From: an uncultured Bacteroidales bacterium
Lineage (GTDB): Bacteria; Bacteroidota; Bacteroidia; Bacteroidales; UBA932
DNA length: 64,000 bases
Assembly: GCA_944322715.1 (NCBI GenBank)
Contig: CALUPT010000014.1
Location: 1 to 64,000, forward strand
Reading direction: 5' to 3'
Part shown: positions 1 to 6,647 of the stretch, one piece after another
Numbering within the stretch: the stretch's first letter is position 1
How the letters are laid out: every line of letters starts with the position of its first letter
Program-made: the position numbers and the translations under genes
Notes under the pieces: model-generated
Databases searched by the model: none
Told to the model about the DNA's origin: nothing
The model's input: only the letters and a program-made list of their open reading frames with translations

Positions 1-70
<70 letters not shown>

Positions 71-124
71 TTGGAGCAGTTCATTGACTCTGCTTCTCTC
101 ATTGAAAGTCTTTCTTTATTATAT

Positions 125-198
125 AGTCCTGTAGCTCAGTTGGTTAGAGCACTACACTGATAATGTAGGGGTCAGCAGTTCAAGTCTGCTCAGGACTA
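125..198 (+). tRNA. tRNA-Ile (anticodon GAT)
   Basis: A full cloverleaf can be drawn. The acceptor arm AGTCCTG (125-131) pairs with CAGGACT (191-197), and the discriminator base is A198. The anticodon stem CTACA/TGTAG (152-156 and 164-168) encloses the loop CTGATAA, giving anticodon GAT at 159-161. The CCA end is not encoded. It lies 54 bases after the 16S end, the usual place in a bacterial rRNA spacer. Confidence 0.97.
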
Positions 199-219
199 CA
201 GGTCCATACAGGACTGTAC

Positions 220-293
220 GGGGGTATAGCTCAGTTGGCTAGAGCACCTGCTTTGCAAGCAGGGGGTCGTCGGTTCGACTCCGTCTACCTCCA
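220..293 (+). tRNA. tRNA-Ala (anticodon TGC)
   Basis: The acceptor arm GGGGGTA (220-226) pairs with TACCTCC (286-292) with one G-U pair, and the discriminator is A293. The anticodon stem CCTGC/GCAGG encloses the loop TTTGCAA, giving anticodon TGC. This is the second tRNA of the rRNA spacer, 21 bases after tRNA-Ile. A hairpin with a short T run follows instead of a 23S gene. Confidence 0.97.
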
Positions 294-301
294 CAAAGAA
301 T

Positions 302-344
302 AAAAGCCGTTTCGAGGAAGAAACAGTTTCCGGAAACGGCTTTT
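302..344 (+). terminator. Hairpin after tRNA-Ala, possible intrinsic terminator
   Basis: The 12-base arms AAAAGCCGTTTC (302-313) and GAAACGGCTTTT (333-344) are perfectly complementary around a 19-base loop. The 3' arm ends in four T. It sits 8 bases after tRNA-Ala and 20 bases before tRNA-Ser, so it would end the 16S-tRNA transcript before any 23S gene. It could instead be an RNA processing stem. Confidence 0.6.
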
Positions 345-364
345 ATGAAATTGAACGGCATATT

Positions 365-449
365 GGAGAGGTGGTAGAGTGGTCGATTACGGCAGTCTTG
401 AAAACTGTTGAGCTGAAAGGCTCCGGGGGTTCGAATCCCTCCCTCTCCG
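365..449 (+). tRNA. tRNA-Ser (anticodon TGA)
   Basis: An 85-base class II tRNA. The acceptor arm GGAGAGG (365-371) pairs with CCTCTCC (442-448), and the discriminator is G449. The anticodon stem GCAGT/ACTGT encloses CTTGAAA, giving TGA. The long variable arm expected of tRNA-Ser lies between the anticodon and T arms, and the T loop contains TTCGAAT. Its last 18 bases plus the next 7 are imperfectly repeated at 2802-2825, which makes it a candidate integration site. Confidence 0.96.
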
Positions 450-456
450 CAACAAA
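432..456 (+). repeat. Candidate attL at the 3' end of tRNA-Ser
   Basis: The last 18 bases of tRNA-Ser plus the following CAACAAA match 2802-2825 in the same orientation. The match is 22 of 25 aligned columns, with one single-base gap, and includes a perfect 12-base block CTCCGCAACAAA (445-456 and 2814-2825). Direct repeats of a tRNA 3' end are the usual trace of site-specific integration. No integrase gene lies between the copies. Confidence 0.5.
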
Positions 457-461
457 ACATT

Positions 462-500
462 GAGCATTAAGATTTTACATAATTTTAATGCTCTTTTTTT
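462..500 (+). terminator. Intrinsic terminator after tRNA-Ser
   Basis: GAGCATTAA (462-470) pairs with TTAATGCTC (485-493), followed by a run of seven T (494-500). It lies 12 bases after the tRNA and so ends its transcript. If the att interpretation is right, this terminator belongs to the inserted element and the hairpin at 2850-2885 is the ancestral one. Confidence 0.8.
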
Positions 501-570
501 ATGCCTGGTTACGAGTCGGTTGCCCGAAAGGTTACGGATCACGGATTAGATTAACTTGAACTGAAAAAAG

Positions 571-584
571 TGTAACATGTTACA
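571..584. promoter_or_regulatory. Perfect 14-bp palindrome, operator-like site 1
   Basis: TGTAACATGTTACA is its own reverse complement. A closely related dyad lies 76 bp further on at 646-661, and a promoter-like -7 box (625-632) lies between the two. The shared half-site is TGTAAC. I cannot name the regulator family. Confidence 0.45.
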
Positions 585-624
585 AGTTTTTTAGACAGAA
601 TGGCTGATCCTGCCAAAAGAGCGT

Positions 625-632
625 TATCTTTG
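625..632 (+). promoter_or_regulatory. -7 box of a Bacteroidota-type promoter, between two dyads
   Basis: TATCTTTG fits the TAnnTTTG consensus and is followed by CAG, a common context. No good -33 TTG box is visible at the usual 19-21 bp distance, which suggests dependence on an activator or weak activity. Transcription would start near 640 and run toward the 3' end of the oppositely oriented gene at 763-2241. No convincing gene lies immediately downstream. Confidence 0.4.
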
Positions 633-645
633 CAGTTGAAAAAAA

Positions 646-661
646 TTGTAACAAGTTACAA
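646..661. promoter_or_regulatory. 16-bp dyad TTGTAAC-AA-GTTACAA, operator-like site 2
   Basis: The 7-base arms TTGTAAC (646-652) and GTTACAA (655-661) are perfectly complementary around AA. The half-site TGTAAC is shared with the palindrome at 571-584. It lies just after the -7 box at 625-632, where a bound repressor would block the start of transcription. A degraded relative (TTGTAG...GGTTACAA) lies near 2495-2513, upstream of the second 83-bp repeat. Confidence 0.45.
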
Positions 662-687
662 AAATATCAAGTATGATACAAAGAGAA

Positions 688-770
688 CGTTCCGGGAGGA
701 GATGCCATATTCGCGGTGCATCAAGAGGCAAGAGTTCCTTGAGAGATTGACAGAGAAGGTGCTCATAAGG
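688..770 (+). repeat. 83-bp direct repeat, copy A
   Basis: Bases 688-770 match 2536-2618 in the same orientation without gaps, with 10 differences in 83 positions. The copies flank the regulator gene at 763-2241; copy A overlaps that gene's last codons. Both copies contain a short plus-strand frame starting ATGCC (702 and 2550). It encodes 36 residues in A and 23 in B and shares a C-terminal motif CIKRQEF-ERLTEKVLIR. Whether this is translated is unknown. Confidence 0.75.
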
Positions 771-2241
771 CCTGTTTCAGTGTATGCAGGACTTTCAGCC
801 CCTTTTCCGTGAGGCGGTATTTCTGCTTCGGGTGTCGAGGTTGATTCGGGTACAAAGGCTCGATTAATCTTTCACTCAATGCAGGCTTAAGATAGTTGTC
901 TAAAAAGTTCTCTCGGTCTTTTAAGCCCATTTTCTCCAAAAGTTCTTTCACTGAATGTAGTCCGTTTCCAACACAAGAGACAAGTTGCTCCAAACTTGTC
1001 GGGTACTTGTCGGGTACTTGTCGGGTACTTGTCGGGTACTTGTCGGATTCTTGACCGTTTTCACCTGCTTTATATCGGAAGACAAGCATCGTATCAACGC
1101 TGTCTGCTTTGAATTCGGGCTCAGGAAGCCCTGCTTCCCGACATTCGTCCATTATGAGTTTGATGCCCCGACCCCAAGTTTCCAAATAACCGCGTTTGTA
1201 CAGCGTATTGGCAATCAATGGATTTTGAGGAGAGGATTTATGCTCGGACTTCAATTTGTCCACATCCCAGCCGCGAGGCAGACCTCCCGGATTCTCAATC
1301 TCCACTCTATCATCATAAATCGCTACAGCGACAGACCCTCCGGCATCGCGGTAACTTCTATGAGCTATGGCATTCAGCACGCCTTCTCTCAATGCTTTGT
1401 ATGGAATGGACAGGCGTTCTTCCCTGACCGCTCCTTCAATGCGCCCGGACAGATTCAGATGTTTGAACAGAAAAGCCATAGCAGCATCAAACAAACGGAA
1501 AATATTACCGTGCAGACGTTGGCTGTCAATAAATTCCCTCCTGTCCGTACCTCTGAATCTGGCGAGTCTCATCGTGCATTGAGGATAGTCAATGAGCATC
1601 TGCTTGTTGGCAAAAAGGATTGCAGCTGCGTGAGTCAGAACACCGTCTCTCATCAAATCCAGTTTCTCCAAGATGGTGGGAACATCCGTCCCTGTGGACT
1701 CCGGAAGTCTGCCGTTCTCGATACCAAGGCGAACAGTCTTAAGTATCTCCTCATTATCCATATCTGACAGTTTGAGGTCTTCATTCAGAAAGGATTCCCA
1801 ACGGTGACGTGTCCCATCTCGCTCAAGCAACAAATGCTCGTATGTGGAAGCTGGCATCGTAGTGGTAGTGCTTTCTATGCGTATATAAGGACGGCCTTTA
1901 TACATAAATGGTCTGTCCAGTCTTGCATCTTCTGCATGAACGGCTATTACTTTCTTGTCCGTTCCCGGAATAGGAACATATGATATTTGCACGGATGCGG
2001 CTGGCTCCAGTCTGGCAATTGCATCAGCTATTATCCGCTTGGTTCCATCGCTTACTGCCTGTCCGATAATCTTGCCGCTATCTGAAACGCCGAACAACAC
2101 CGTGCCTCCCTCGCCATTCAGAAAAGCGCACAGAGACTCCATCCCTCTATCAAGCTGTCCGGTAGTTTCCTTCAGTTCTACTTGTCTGCTCTCCCTGTCT
2201 TTTATCAGACTGCTGACTATGTCAATACTGTCTATCTTCAT
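763..2241 (-). CDS. AlbA_2-domain/ATPase putative transcriptional regulator
   Basis: A 492-residue protein of the Schlafen-like AlbA_2 (divergent AAA-4) family, usually annotated as an ATP-binding protein or putative regulator. The N-terminal AlbA_2 domain (about residues 10-130) shows ESRQVELKET and LNGEGGTVLFGV. A GHKL-like ATPase region follows, with GVLNAIAHRSY and YLETWGRGI. After a repetitive linker (DKYPTSTRQVP) comes a C-terminal winged helix. I chose the ATG at 2241; an upstream in-frame TTG at 2271 adds ten residues that do not look conserved. The linker is built from an 11-bp tandem repeat. Such genes often sit in mobile or defence-rich regions, and this one lies between putative att sites beside an antitoxin remnant. 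Its targets are unknown. Confidence 0.85.
   Translation of the reverse strand: MKIDSIDIVSSLIKDRESRQVELKETTGQLDRGMESLCAFLNGEGGTVLFGVSDSGKIIGQAVSDGTKRIIADAIARLEPAASVQISYVPIPGTDKKVIAVHAEDARLDRPFMYKGRPYIRIESTTTTMPASTYEHLLLERDGTRHRWESFLNEDLKLSDMDNEEILKTVRLGIENGRLPESTGTDVPTILEKLDLMRDGVLTHAAAILFANKQMLIDYPQCTMRLARFRGTDRREFIDSQRLHGNIFRLFDAAMAFLFKHLNLSGRIEGAVREERLSIPYKALREGVLNAIAHRSYRDAGGSVAVAIYDDRVEIENPGGLPRGWDVDKLKSEHKSSPQNPLIANTLYKRGYLETWGRGIKLIMDECREAGLPEPEFKADSVDTMLVFRYKAGENGQESDKYPTSTRQVPDKYPTSLEQLVSCVGNGLHSVKELLEKMGLKDRENFLDNYLKPALSERLIEPLYPNQPRHPKQKYRLTEKGLKVLHTLKQAL
995..1049 (-). repeat. 11-bp tandem repeat, five units, inside the regulator gene
   Basis: Four perfect copies and a fifth diverged copy of CTTGTCGGGTA (plus strand) lie head to tail from 995 to 1049. 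Eleven is not a multiple of three, so the protein reads the unit in successive frames and repeats only every 33 bases (DKYPTSTRQVP). Gain or loss of one unit would shift the frame and remove the C-terminal winged helix. Confidence 0.9.
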
Positions 2242-2276
2242 TCCCTTTGTTTTGATAGCGAATTTACGCAAAATCT

Positions 2277-2410
2277 TTACAGAATCTCGTCAAGCGGCAT
2301 GTCTTGAAGCCCAGCCCGGCCTCCGCTGCAGCTTGTCGCATCTTGTAGAAAGCCTCACGACCTGCTTTTAAGTCTGAATCTAATCTGATTGTGATTGCTG
2401 ACTGTGGCAT
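2277..2410 (-). pseudogene. RelB/DinJ-family antitoxin remnant
   Basis: Starting at the ATG at 2410 the frame gives MPQSAITIRLDSDLK, the typical ribbon-helix-helix start of RelB/DinJ antitoxins. It then jumps directly to GREAFYKMRQAAAEAG, which resembles the C-terminal part of the family. One frame over, the reading continues as LQDMPLDEIL and stops at 2277-2279. Intact members have about 85-95 residues, so this looks like an internal deletion plus a frameshift. No RelE/YafQ toxin gene is adjacent. It lies just upstream of the AlbA_2 gene and in the same direction. Confidence 0.55.
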
Positions 2411-2535
2411 GATTACTTTATTTTGTGCAAAGATATCAAAGTAATTGCTATTTGCATTCAAGAAGAAGTCGTTGTTGGGAAAAATACTGTCGGTTTGTAG
2501 AAACAGGTTACAAGAAACCTCGCGGAATACTTGCC

Positions 2536-2618
2536 CGTTCCGGAAAGATATGCCATGTTTGCAGTGCATCAAAAGGCAGGAGTTCTTTGAGAGACTGACA
2601 GAGAAGGTGCTCATAAGG
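2536..2618 (+). repeat. 83-bp direct repeat, copy B
   Basis: Second copy of the repeat at 688-770, same orientation, ungapped, 73 of 83 bases identical. It lies upstream of the antitoxin remnant and the regulator gene. The plus-strand micro-frame from ATG 2550 ends with TGA directly after the shared segment, giving a 23-residue peptide. Apart from this repeat and the att-like site, I see no gene in 2411-2890. Confidence 0.75.
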
Positions 2619-2801
2619 TGACGGGACAAAATTCCGGCACGAAATGCCCGGAAAGGCATTTAACCCGATGAGAATGAGGGCCTTGCGGAAAGGACAAATT
2701 TAGAGACAAATTCCCGTAAGTTTTATGTGACCGCTCTATGAATCCAATTTTCTAAACTTTTGAAAATCAAATATATCGGAGTTAAAACAGGTCGAAAATC
2801 A

Positions 2802-2825
2802 CGAACCCTCACCCTCCGCAACAAA
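2802..2825 (+). repeat. Candidate attR, repeat of the tRNA-Ser 3' end
   Basis: CGAACCCTC followed by ACCCTCCGCAACAAA repeats 432-456, which is the T-arm and acceptor 3' strand of tRNA-Ser plus seven flanking bases. With the copy at 432-456 it delimits a segment of about 2.37 kb holding the AlbA_2 regulator, the antitoxin remnant and both 83-bp repeats. The following hairpin at 2850-2885 would fit as the original tRNA-Ser terminator displaced by insertion. Confidence 0.5.
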
Positions 2826-2849
2826 CTTTCAATAGTTTATGCAATTTAT

Positions 2850-2885
2850 GCACAGCTTTAAGCACAAAATGCTTGGTAACTGTGC
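2850..2885 (+). terminator. Interrupted hairpin, possible displaced tRNA-Ser terminator
   Basis: GCACAG (2850-2855) pairs with CTGTGC (2880-2885) and an inner stem AAGCA/TGCTT pairs within it, followed on the plus strand by the T-rich TTATTTTATT. The stem has internal loops. It lies directly after the stop of the minus-strand gene at 2891 and may serve that gene too. Confidence 0.35.
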
Positions 2886-2890
2886 TTATT

Positions 2891-3616
2891 TTATTCCCCA
2901 AATATCAATAATTTGAGTTTCTGACGGTCTATTCCGCCTCCACGTAAAGATATATCAGAAATTTCATTAGTAGATTTAATGAAGCCATACCGGACTAGAG
3001 TTTCGGCGATGACATCCTGGAATAGTTTTCTAACACGGGCATATCTGAAAAAGACCTTGATGTTATTTGCTTTTTTAGGTGCAATCAGGTCAAGTTTGCG
3101 CTCAAGATAAAAGGGCGTTGTTCTCTTTACCAGTTCGACATATTGCGAAGGGGTTAGACCGCATGGGTTCGCCTTGCTGTGTTTTCGGTAATTGATATGT
3201 GTGTCTGTTGTATTGAATGCAAAAGGGGAAATGTCAATGACTATCAACCCCAGTTCATTGCATATTGATAGAAACTCTTGTTTTGAATGTATCGTTATTC
3301 CAAGTATTTCCCCGATGTCTTGTTTGTAAAAGAACTGGGAATTGGGAGTGTCCGGATTGTATATATAACTTTTGTCTTTACCCCATAATGGAGCCTCTGC
3401 AATCATAAGATAATTTACGGTCTTTATTAAAGCCAGATTATCAAGCCAAAGATGCTCAATGTCTTTATATGCGTTTTCAAGATACGCATTGTCCGTTTGG
3501 AAATAATCCCCTATTCTATATTTGTCATAGAATTTCCGTAAAATGTCTTTGTTTGCGTTATATCCCACTGGCTCTTTGTTGTGCCGTGGCCTAAAAGAAA
3601 GGCGCAGGCGGTACAT
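2891..3616 (-). CDS. Hypothetical protein, unrecognised
   Basis: About 241 residues from the ATG at 3616. The frame stays open to 3775, but the extra N-terminal residues look non-coding, so the start is uncertain. I do not recognise the family with confidence. The middle contains LMIAEAPLWG, then YIYNPD with SQFF, then a hydrophobic stretch LGLIVIDISPFAFN. This spacing loosely resembles uracil-DNA-glycosylase-fold proteins, in which an early GEAP-type motif is followed by a second core strand, but that is only a guess. The C-terminal third is rich in lysine and arginine. The gene is more AT-rich than the core genome, lies alone beside the putative attR, and is probably part of a horizontally acquired patch. 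Confidence 0.6.
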   Translation of the reverse strand: MYRLRLSFRPRHNKEPVGYNANKDILRKFYDKYRIGDYFQTDNAYLENAYKDIEHLWLDNLALIKTVNYLMIAEAPLWGKDKSYIYNPDTPNSQFFYKQDIGEILGITIHSKQEFLSICNELGLIVIDISPFAFNTTDTHINYRKHSKANPCGLTPSQYVELVKRTTPFYLERKLDLIAPKKANNIKVFFRYARVRKLFQDVIAETLVRYGFIKSTNEISDISLRGGGIDRQKLKLLIFGE

Positions 3617-3827
3617 ATTAGCACAAAGGAACGCCAAACGCCTTGAAGTCCAAAAGTACACCCACGCCAAGGCATGAGTGCATGACTTATTGTTTTTTGG
3701 GCTTCTTGATGAAAATTGGCGATTTCCTGTGCTCCTAAAACAATAGCAAAACACTATGTCGTATTTCTCCGTCAAAGGTAGTGAGAATTTTCAATGGATA
3801 AAGTGTGCTCCGAAAAAGCGGATAAAT
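3617..3827. other. Gap without a convincing gene
   Basis: This AT-rich stretch lies between the unrecognised gene and the possible transposase remnant. Frames run through it on both strands, but their residue composition looks random. I see no clear promoter, repeat or RNA gene. Confidence 0.4.
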
Positions 3828-4085
3828 TCATTTGACCCGTTCGAGCGGACGGATGATATATTTGCGAAACGATTGTTTAGCCGCAATATGCTGCATCAAA
3901 CAATGTTGAATATATAAATCTGGATAAGCATTAAAGAGAGAGAGGTATTTTTGCGGATAAGCGATAAACTTTATTAACTTTCCAGCAATTATCAAGAACC
4001 GTCCCTGCTTGTTGCTTGTCTGACAGATATCCTCAGCTTGTAGAGACCTTCTGAAAAACTCGAGCCAGGCAGCTAATATCAAGAT
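3828..4085 (-). pseudogene. Possible transposase C-terminal remnant
   Basis: The minus-strand frame ending at 3828 reads AAWLEFFRRSLQAE, then GRFLIIAGKLIKFIAYPQKY, then a basic tail ending RPLERVK. The pattern of an aliphatic helix followed by FLIIAGKLIK and basic residues recalls the C-terminal end of DDE transposases of the IS1380/IS4 kind. Nothing resembling the catalytic DDE core remains, since the 5' side runs into the topA promoter region. The resemblance is by pattern only and could be chance. No terminal inverted repeats were found. Confidence 0.3.
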
Positions 4086-4132
4086 CTTACATGCGGGAAT
4101 GACGGAAATGACATTCAGTTTGATAAAAAATT

Positions 4133-4163
4133 TTGAAAATTGCCATGATTGTTCGTTACTTTG
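4133..4163 (+). promoter_or_regulatory. Putative topA promoter
   Basis: A -33-like TTG (4133-4135) and a -7-like TACTTTG (4157-4163, followed by CAG) are separated by 21 bp. Transcription would start near 4170. This supports the ATG at 4225 as the topA start, because longer in-frame starts from 4099 lie upstream of the promoter. Confidence 0.45.
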
Positions 4164-4224
4164 CAGCTCGGAAAGAAAAAGGCCGGCTGACGGCGGCTTG
4201 ACAGAAGAATCTAAGAAGACAGAT

Positions 4225-6528
4225 ATGGAGGGTAATCTTGTAATAGTGGAATCTCCGGCAAAAGCCAGGACCATCCAGAAATTTCTCGGGAAAGATTTCG
4301 TCGTGAAGTCAAGCATGGGACACATCAGGGACCTGCACGACAATTCACTGAGCATAGATGTTGAACACGGCTTCAAGCCCGAATATGTAGTCCCGGATGA
4401 CAAGAAGAAAGTTGTCGCCGAGCTGAAGAAAGCAGCGAAAGACGCCGCTACAGTATGGCTCGCATCCGATGAAGACCGGGAGGGAGAAGCCATCAGCTGG
4501 CATCTCTATGACACTCTCGGGCTCAAGAAAGAAAACACGAGAAGAATCGTGTTCCACGAGATTACAAAACCGGCGATACTTCACGCCATCGACACCCCGA
4601 GGGAGATCGATATGAATCTTGTGGATGCCCAGCAGGCCCGCAGGATACTGGACAGGCTGGTAGGGTTCGAGCTCTCCCCTGTGCTCTGGAGAAAGATACA
4701 GCCAAAACTTTCGGCAGGACGCGTACAGTCCGTAGCGCTGCGCCTTGTAGTGGACAGGGAGAGGGAAATACTGAACTTCAAGAAAGAGCAGTATTACAAG
4801 GTGGATGCTGTCTTCCATCCTGAGGGGACTTCCGAAAACGTCACAGTCAAGGCGACCCTCGACACAAGGTTCCCCGATATCGGTTCCGCCAGGGCTTTCC
4901 TCGAGAAATGCATAGGAGCCATATTCACCATCAGCAGCATAGAGCAGAAAGACGGGACTCGCACTCCTCCATCCCCGTTCACGACATCACTACTCCAGCA
5001 GGAGGCATCCAGAAAGCTGCACCTGTCAGTAAGCCGGACAATGAGCATCGCCCAGAAGCTTTATGAAGAGGGGCACATCACATATATGCGTACAGACTCT
5101 ACAAACCTCTCGTCCCTGGCCCTGAACACTGCAGAGAAATACATCTGCGGGACTTTCGGAGAGGCATACCACAAGAGGAGACAGTACAGGACCAAGGCGA
5201 AAGGGGCACAGGAAGCGCACGAGGCAATCCGTCCGACTTTCATCGAGCACACCACCATTGAGGGGACTCCGGAAGAGAAGAAGCTGTACGAACTGATCTG
5301 GAAAAGGACGGTGGCAAGCCAGATGGCAGATGCAAAGGTAAGCCGCACAGACATAAAGGTCTCCTCTGACAAGGCTTCCGAGAAATTCTCGGTCCAGGCT
5401 ACCCGCGTGCTGTTTGACGGATTCCTGAAACTGTATATGGAAAGCACGGATGATGTGCAGGACGATGAGGATGAGGTAATCCTTCCGGACCTGAAGACAG
5501 GGACCGTAATGCATGACAGGCAGATAAGTGCGGAATGCAAGTTCACCCCGGCCCCTGCCAGATATTCCGAGGCTTCGCTCGTCAAGAAGCTGGAAGAACT
5601 CGGGATAGGAAGGCCATCGACATACGCCCCTACCATCTCGACGCTTACCAAGGGTCGCGGATACATAACTATCGGAGACAAGGAGGGAGAGAAGGCGGAT
5701 GTCACGAACCTCATACTGAAAGACGGGCAGATCGTCCAGACCGTAAAGACGGAAACATTCGGGGCCGAAAAACGCAGACTTCTGCCTCAGGAAATCGGGA
5801 TGATAGTGACGGACTATCTTGTGGACCATTTCGGAAAAATCCTGGACTACGGATTCACGGCGGATGTGGAGAAGGAATTCGACCAGATTGCAGAGGGCAA
5901 GGAGGCGTGGAACAGCGTAATCGCCACATTTTACGCCCCGTTCCACGAAAATGTGGAAAAGACATTGAACAACAGGGAATACAGCCGCGTGAGCAGGGAA
6001 CTGGGACCGGATCCCAAGGACGGGCAGATGCTTGTCGCCCGGTACGGACAATACGGCCCGTATGTGCAGAAAGGGGAAGGGGAAAACAGGGTCTACGCGA
6101 GCCTTGCTCCGGGCCAGCTGATAGAAAGCATCACACCGGAGGAGGCATCCCGGCTGTTCGAGCTGCCGAGGACAGTGGGACAGTACAACGGCATCGACAT
6201 TATCTGCACCAAAGGCAGGTTCGGGCCTTACCTGAAATATGACGGAAAGAACATTTCCCTGCCGCGCGGGACAGATCCGCTGAGCGTGGATGCAGAGACA
6301 TGTATCAATCTGATAGTAGCCAGCCAGAACAAGCCTGCAACCGCAATAATCGCGGAATTCGGGGATGGCATCCAGGTAATAAACGGCAATTACGGACCAT
6401 ACATCAAACAGAATGGAAGCAACTACAGGATACCGAAAGGTACGGATGCCTATAAACTCACTGAAGACGCCTGCAGGGAAATCATTGCAAACGGAAAACC
6501 TACGGGGAAAAAGTACAGAAAAAGGTAA
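4225..6528 (+). CDS. topA: DNA topoisomerase I (type IA)
   Basis: A 767-residue topoisomerase IA that relaxes negative supercoils through a transient 5'-phosphotyrosine break. The Toprim domain begins at once (VIVESPAKARTIQKF) and carries DEDREGEAISWHL with the metal-binding acidic residues. The central Topo_IA region contains the active-site motif ITYMRTDST with Tyr287. The C-terminus has glycine-aromatic repeats (RFGPYLKYDG, NYGPYIKQNG) instead of the four-cysteine zinc ribbons of enterobacterial TopA, which is normal for Bacteroidota. The start at 4225 is preferred because Toprim begins there and a promoter lies just upstream. It is transcribed alone and followed by a hairpin terminator. 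Confidence 0.97.
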   Translation: MEGNLVIVESPAKARTIQKFLGKDFVVKSSMGHIRDLHDNSLSIDVEHGFKPEYVVPDDKKKVVAELKKAAKDAATVWLASDEDREGEAISWHLYDTLGLKKENTRRIVFHEITKPAILHAIDTPREIDMNLVDAQQARRILDRLVGFELSPVLWRKIQPKLSAGRVQSVALRLVVDREREILNFKKEQYYKVDAVFHPEGTSENVTVKATLDTRFPDIGSARAFLEKCIGAIFTISSIEQKDGTRTPPSPFTTSLLQQEASRKLHLSVSRTMSIAQKLYEEGHITYMRTDSTNLSSLALNTAEKYICGTFGEAYHKRRQYRTKAKGAQEAHEAIRPTFIEHTTIEGTPEEKKLYELIWKRTVASQMADAKVSRTDIKVSSDKASEKFSVQATRVLFDGFLKLYMESTDDVQDDEDEVILPDLKTGTVMHDRQISAECKFTPAPARYSEASLVKKLEELGIGRPSTYAPTISTLTKGRGYITIGDKEGEKADVTNLILKDGQIVQTVKTETFGAEKRRLLPQEIGMIVTDYLVDHFGKILDYGFTADVEKEFDQIAEGKEAWNSVIATFYAPFHENVEKTLNNREYSRVSRELGPDPKDGQMLVARYGQYGPYVQKGEGENRVYASLAPGQLIESITPEEASRLFELPRTVGQYNGIDIICTKGRFGPYLKYDGKNISLPRGTDPLSVDAETCINLIVASQNKPATAIIAEFGDGIQVINGNYGPYIKQNGSNYRIPKGTDAYKLTEDACREIIANGKPTGKKYRKR

Positions 6529-6552
6529 AATCCGTATGGAAATTACGGATTT
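6528..6552 (+). terminator. Hairpin terminator after topA
   Basis: AAATCCGTA (6528-6536) and TACGGATTT (6544-6552) are perfect 9-bp arms around a 7-base loop, starting on the last base of the topA stop codon. The following sequence is only weakly T-rich. Confidence 0.6.
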
Positions 6553-6587
6553 CCGTTTATAAACTGTAATTTAATCGGGGAAAAGTA

Positions 6588-6617
6588 TTGCATTTATGAA
6601 ATATAGTTGTAATTTCG
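6588..6617 (+). promoter_or_regulatory. Putative promoter of the Lrp/AsnC gene
   Basis: TTGC (6588-6591) and TAATTTCG (6610-6617, followed by CAG) are separated by 18-19 bp, a good match to the Bacteroidota -33/-7 promoter. The start codon follows about 25 bases after the expected transcription start. Confidence 0.55.
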
Positions 6618-6647
6618 CAGAAACAACAACTTATAATTTATAACTTA

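Noticed and set aside
600..812. Plus-strand open frame of 70 codons over the palindrome and repeat copy A
   Set aside because: It starts upstream of the putative promoter, spans the second dyad, and has no recognisable family or composition.
985..1767. Plus-strand open frame of 260 codons
   Set aside because: It lies wholly antisense to the well-supported AlbA_2 regulator gene and has no recognisable domain.
3756..3917. Plus-strand frame of 53 codons starting MSYFSVKGSENF
   Set aside because: It is short, has no promoter or relatives I can recognise, and overlaps the possible transposase remnant on the other strand.
5026..6051. Minus-strand open frame of 341 codons
   Set aside because: It is the antisense shadow of topA and arises from codon bias.
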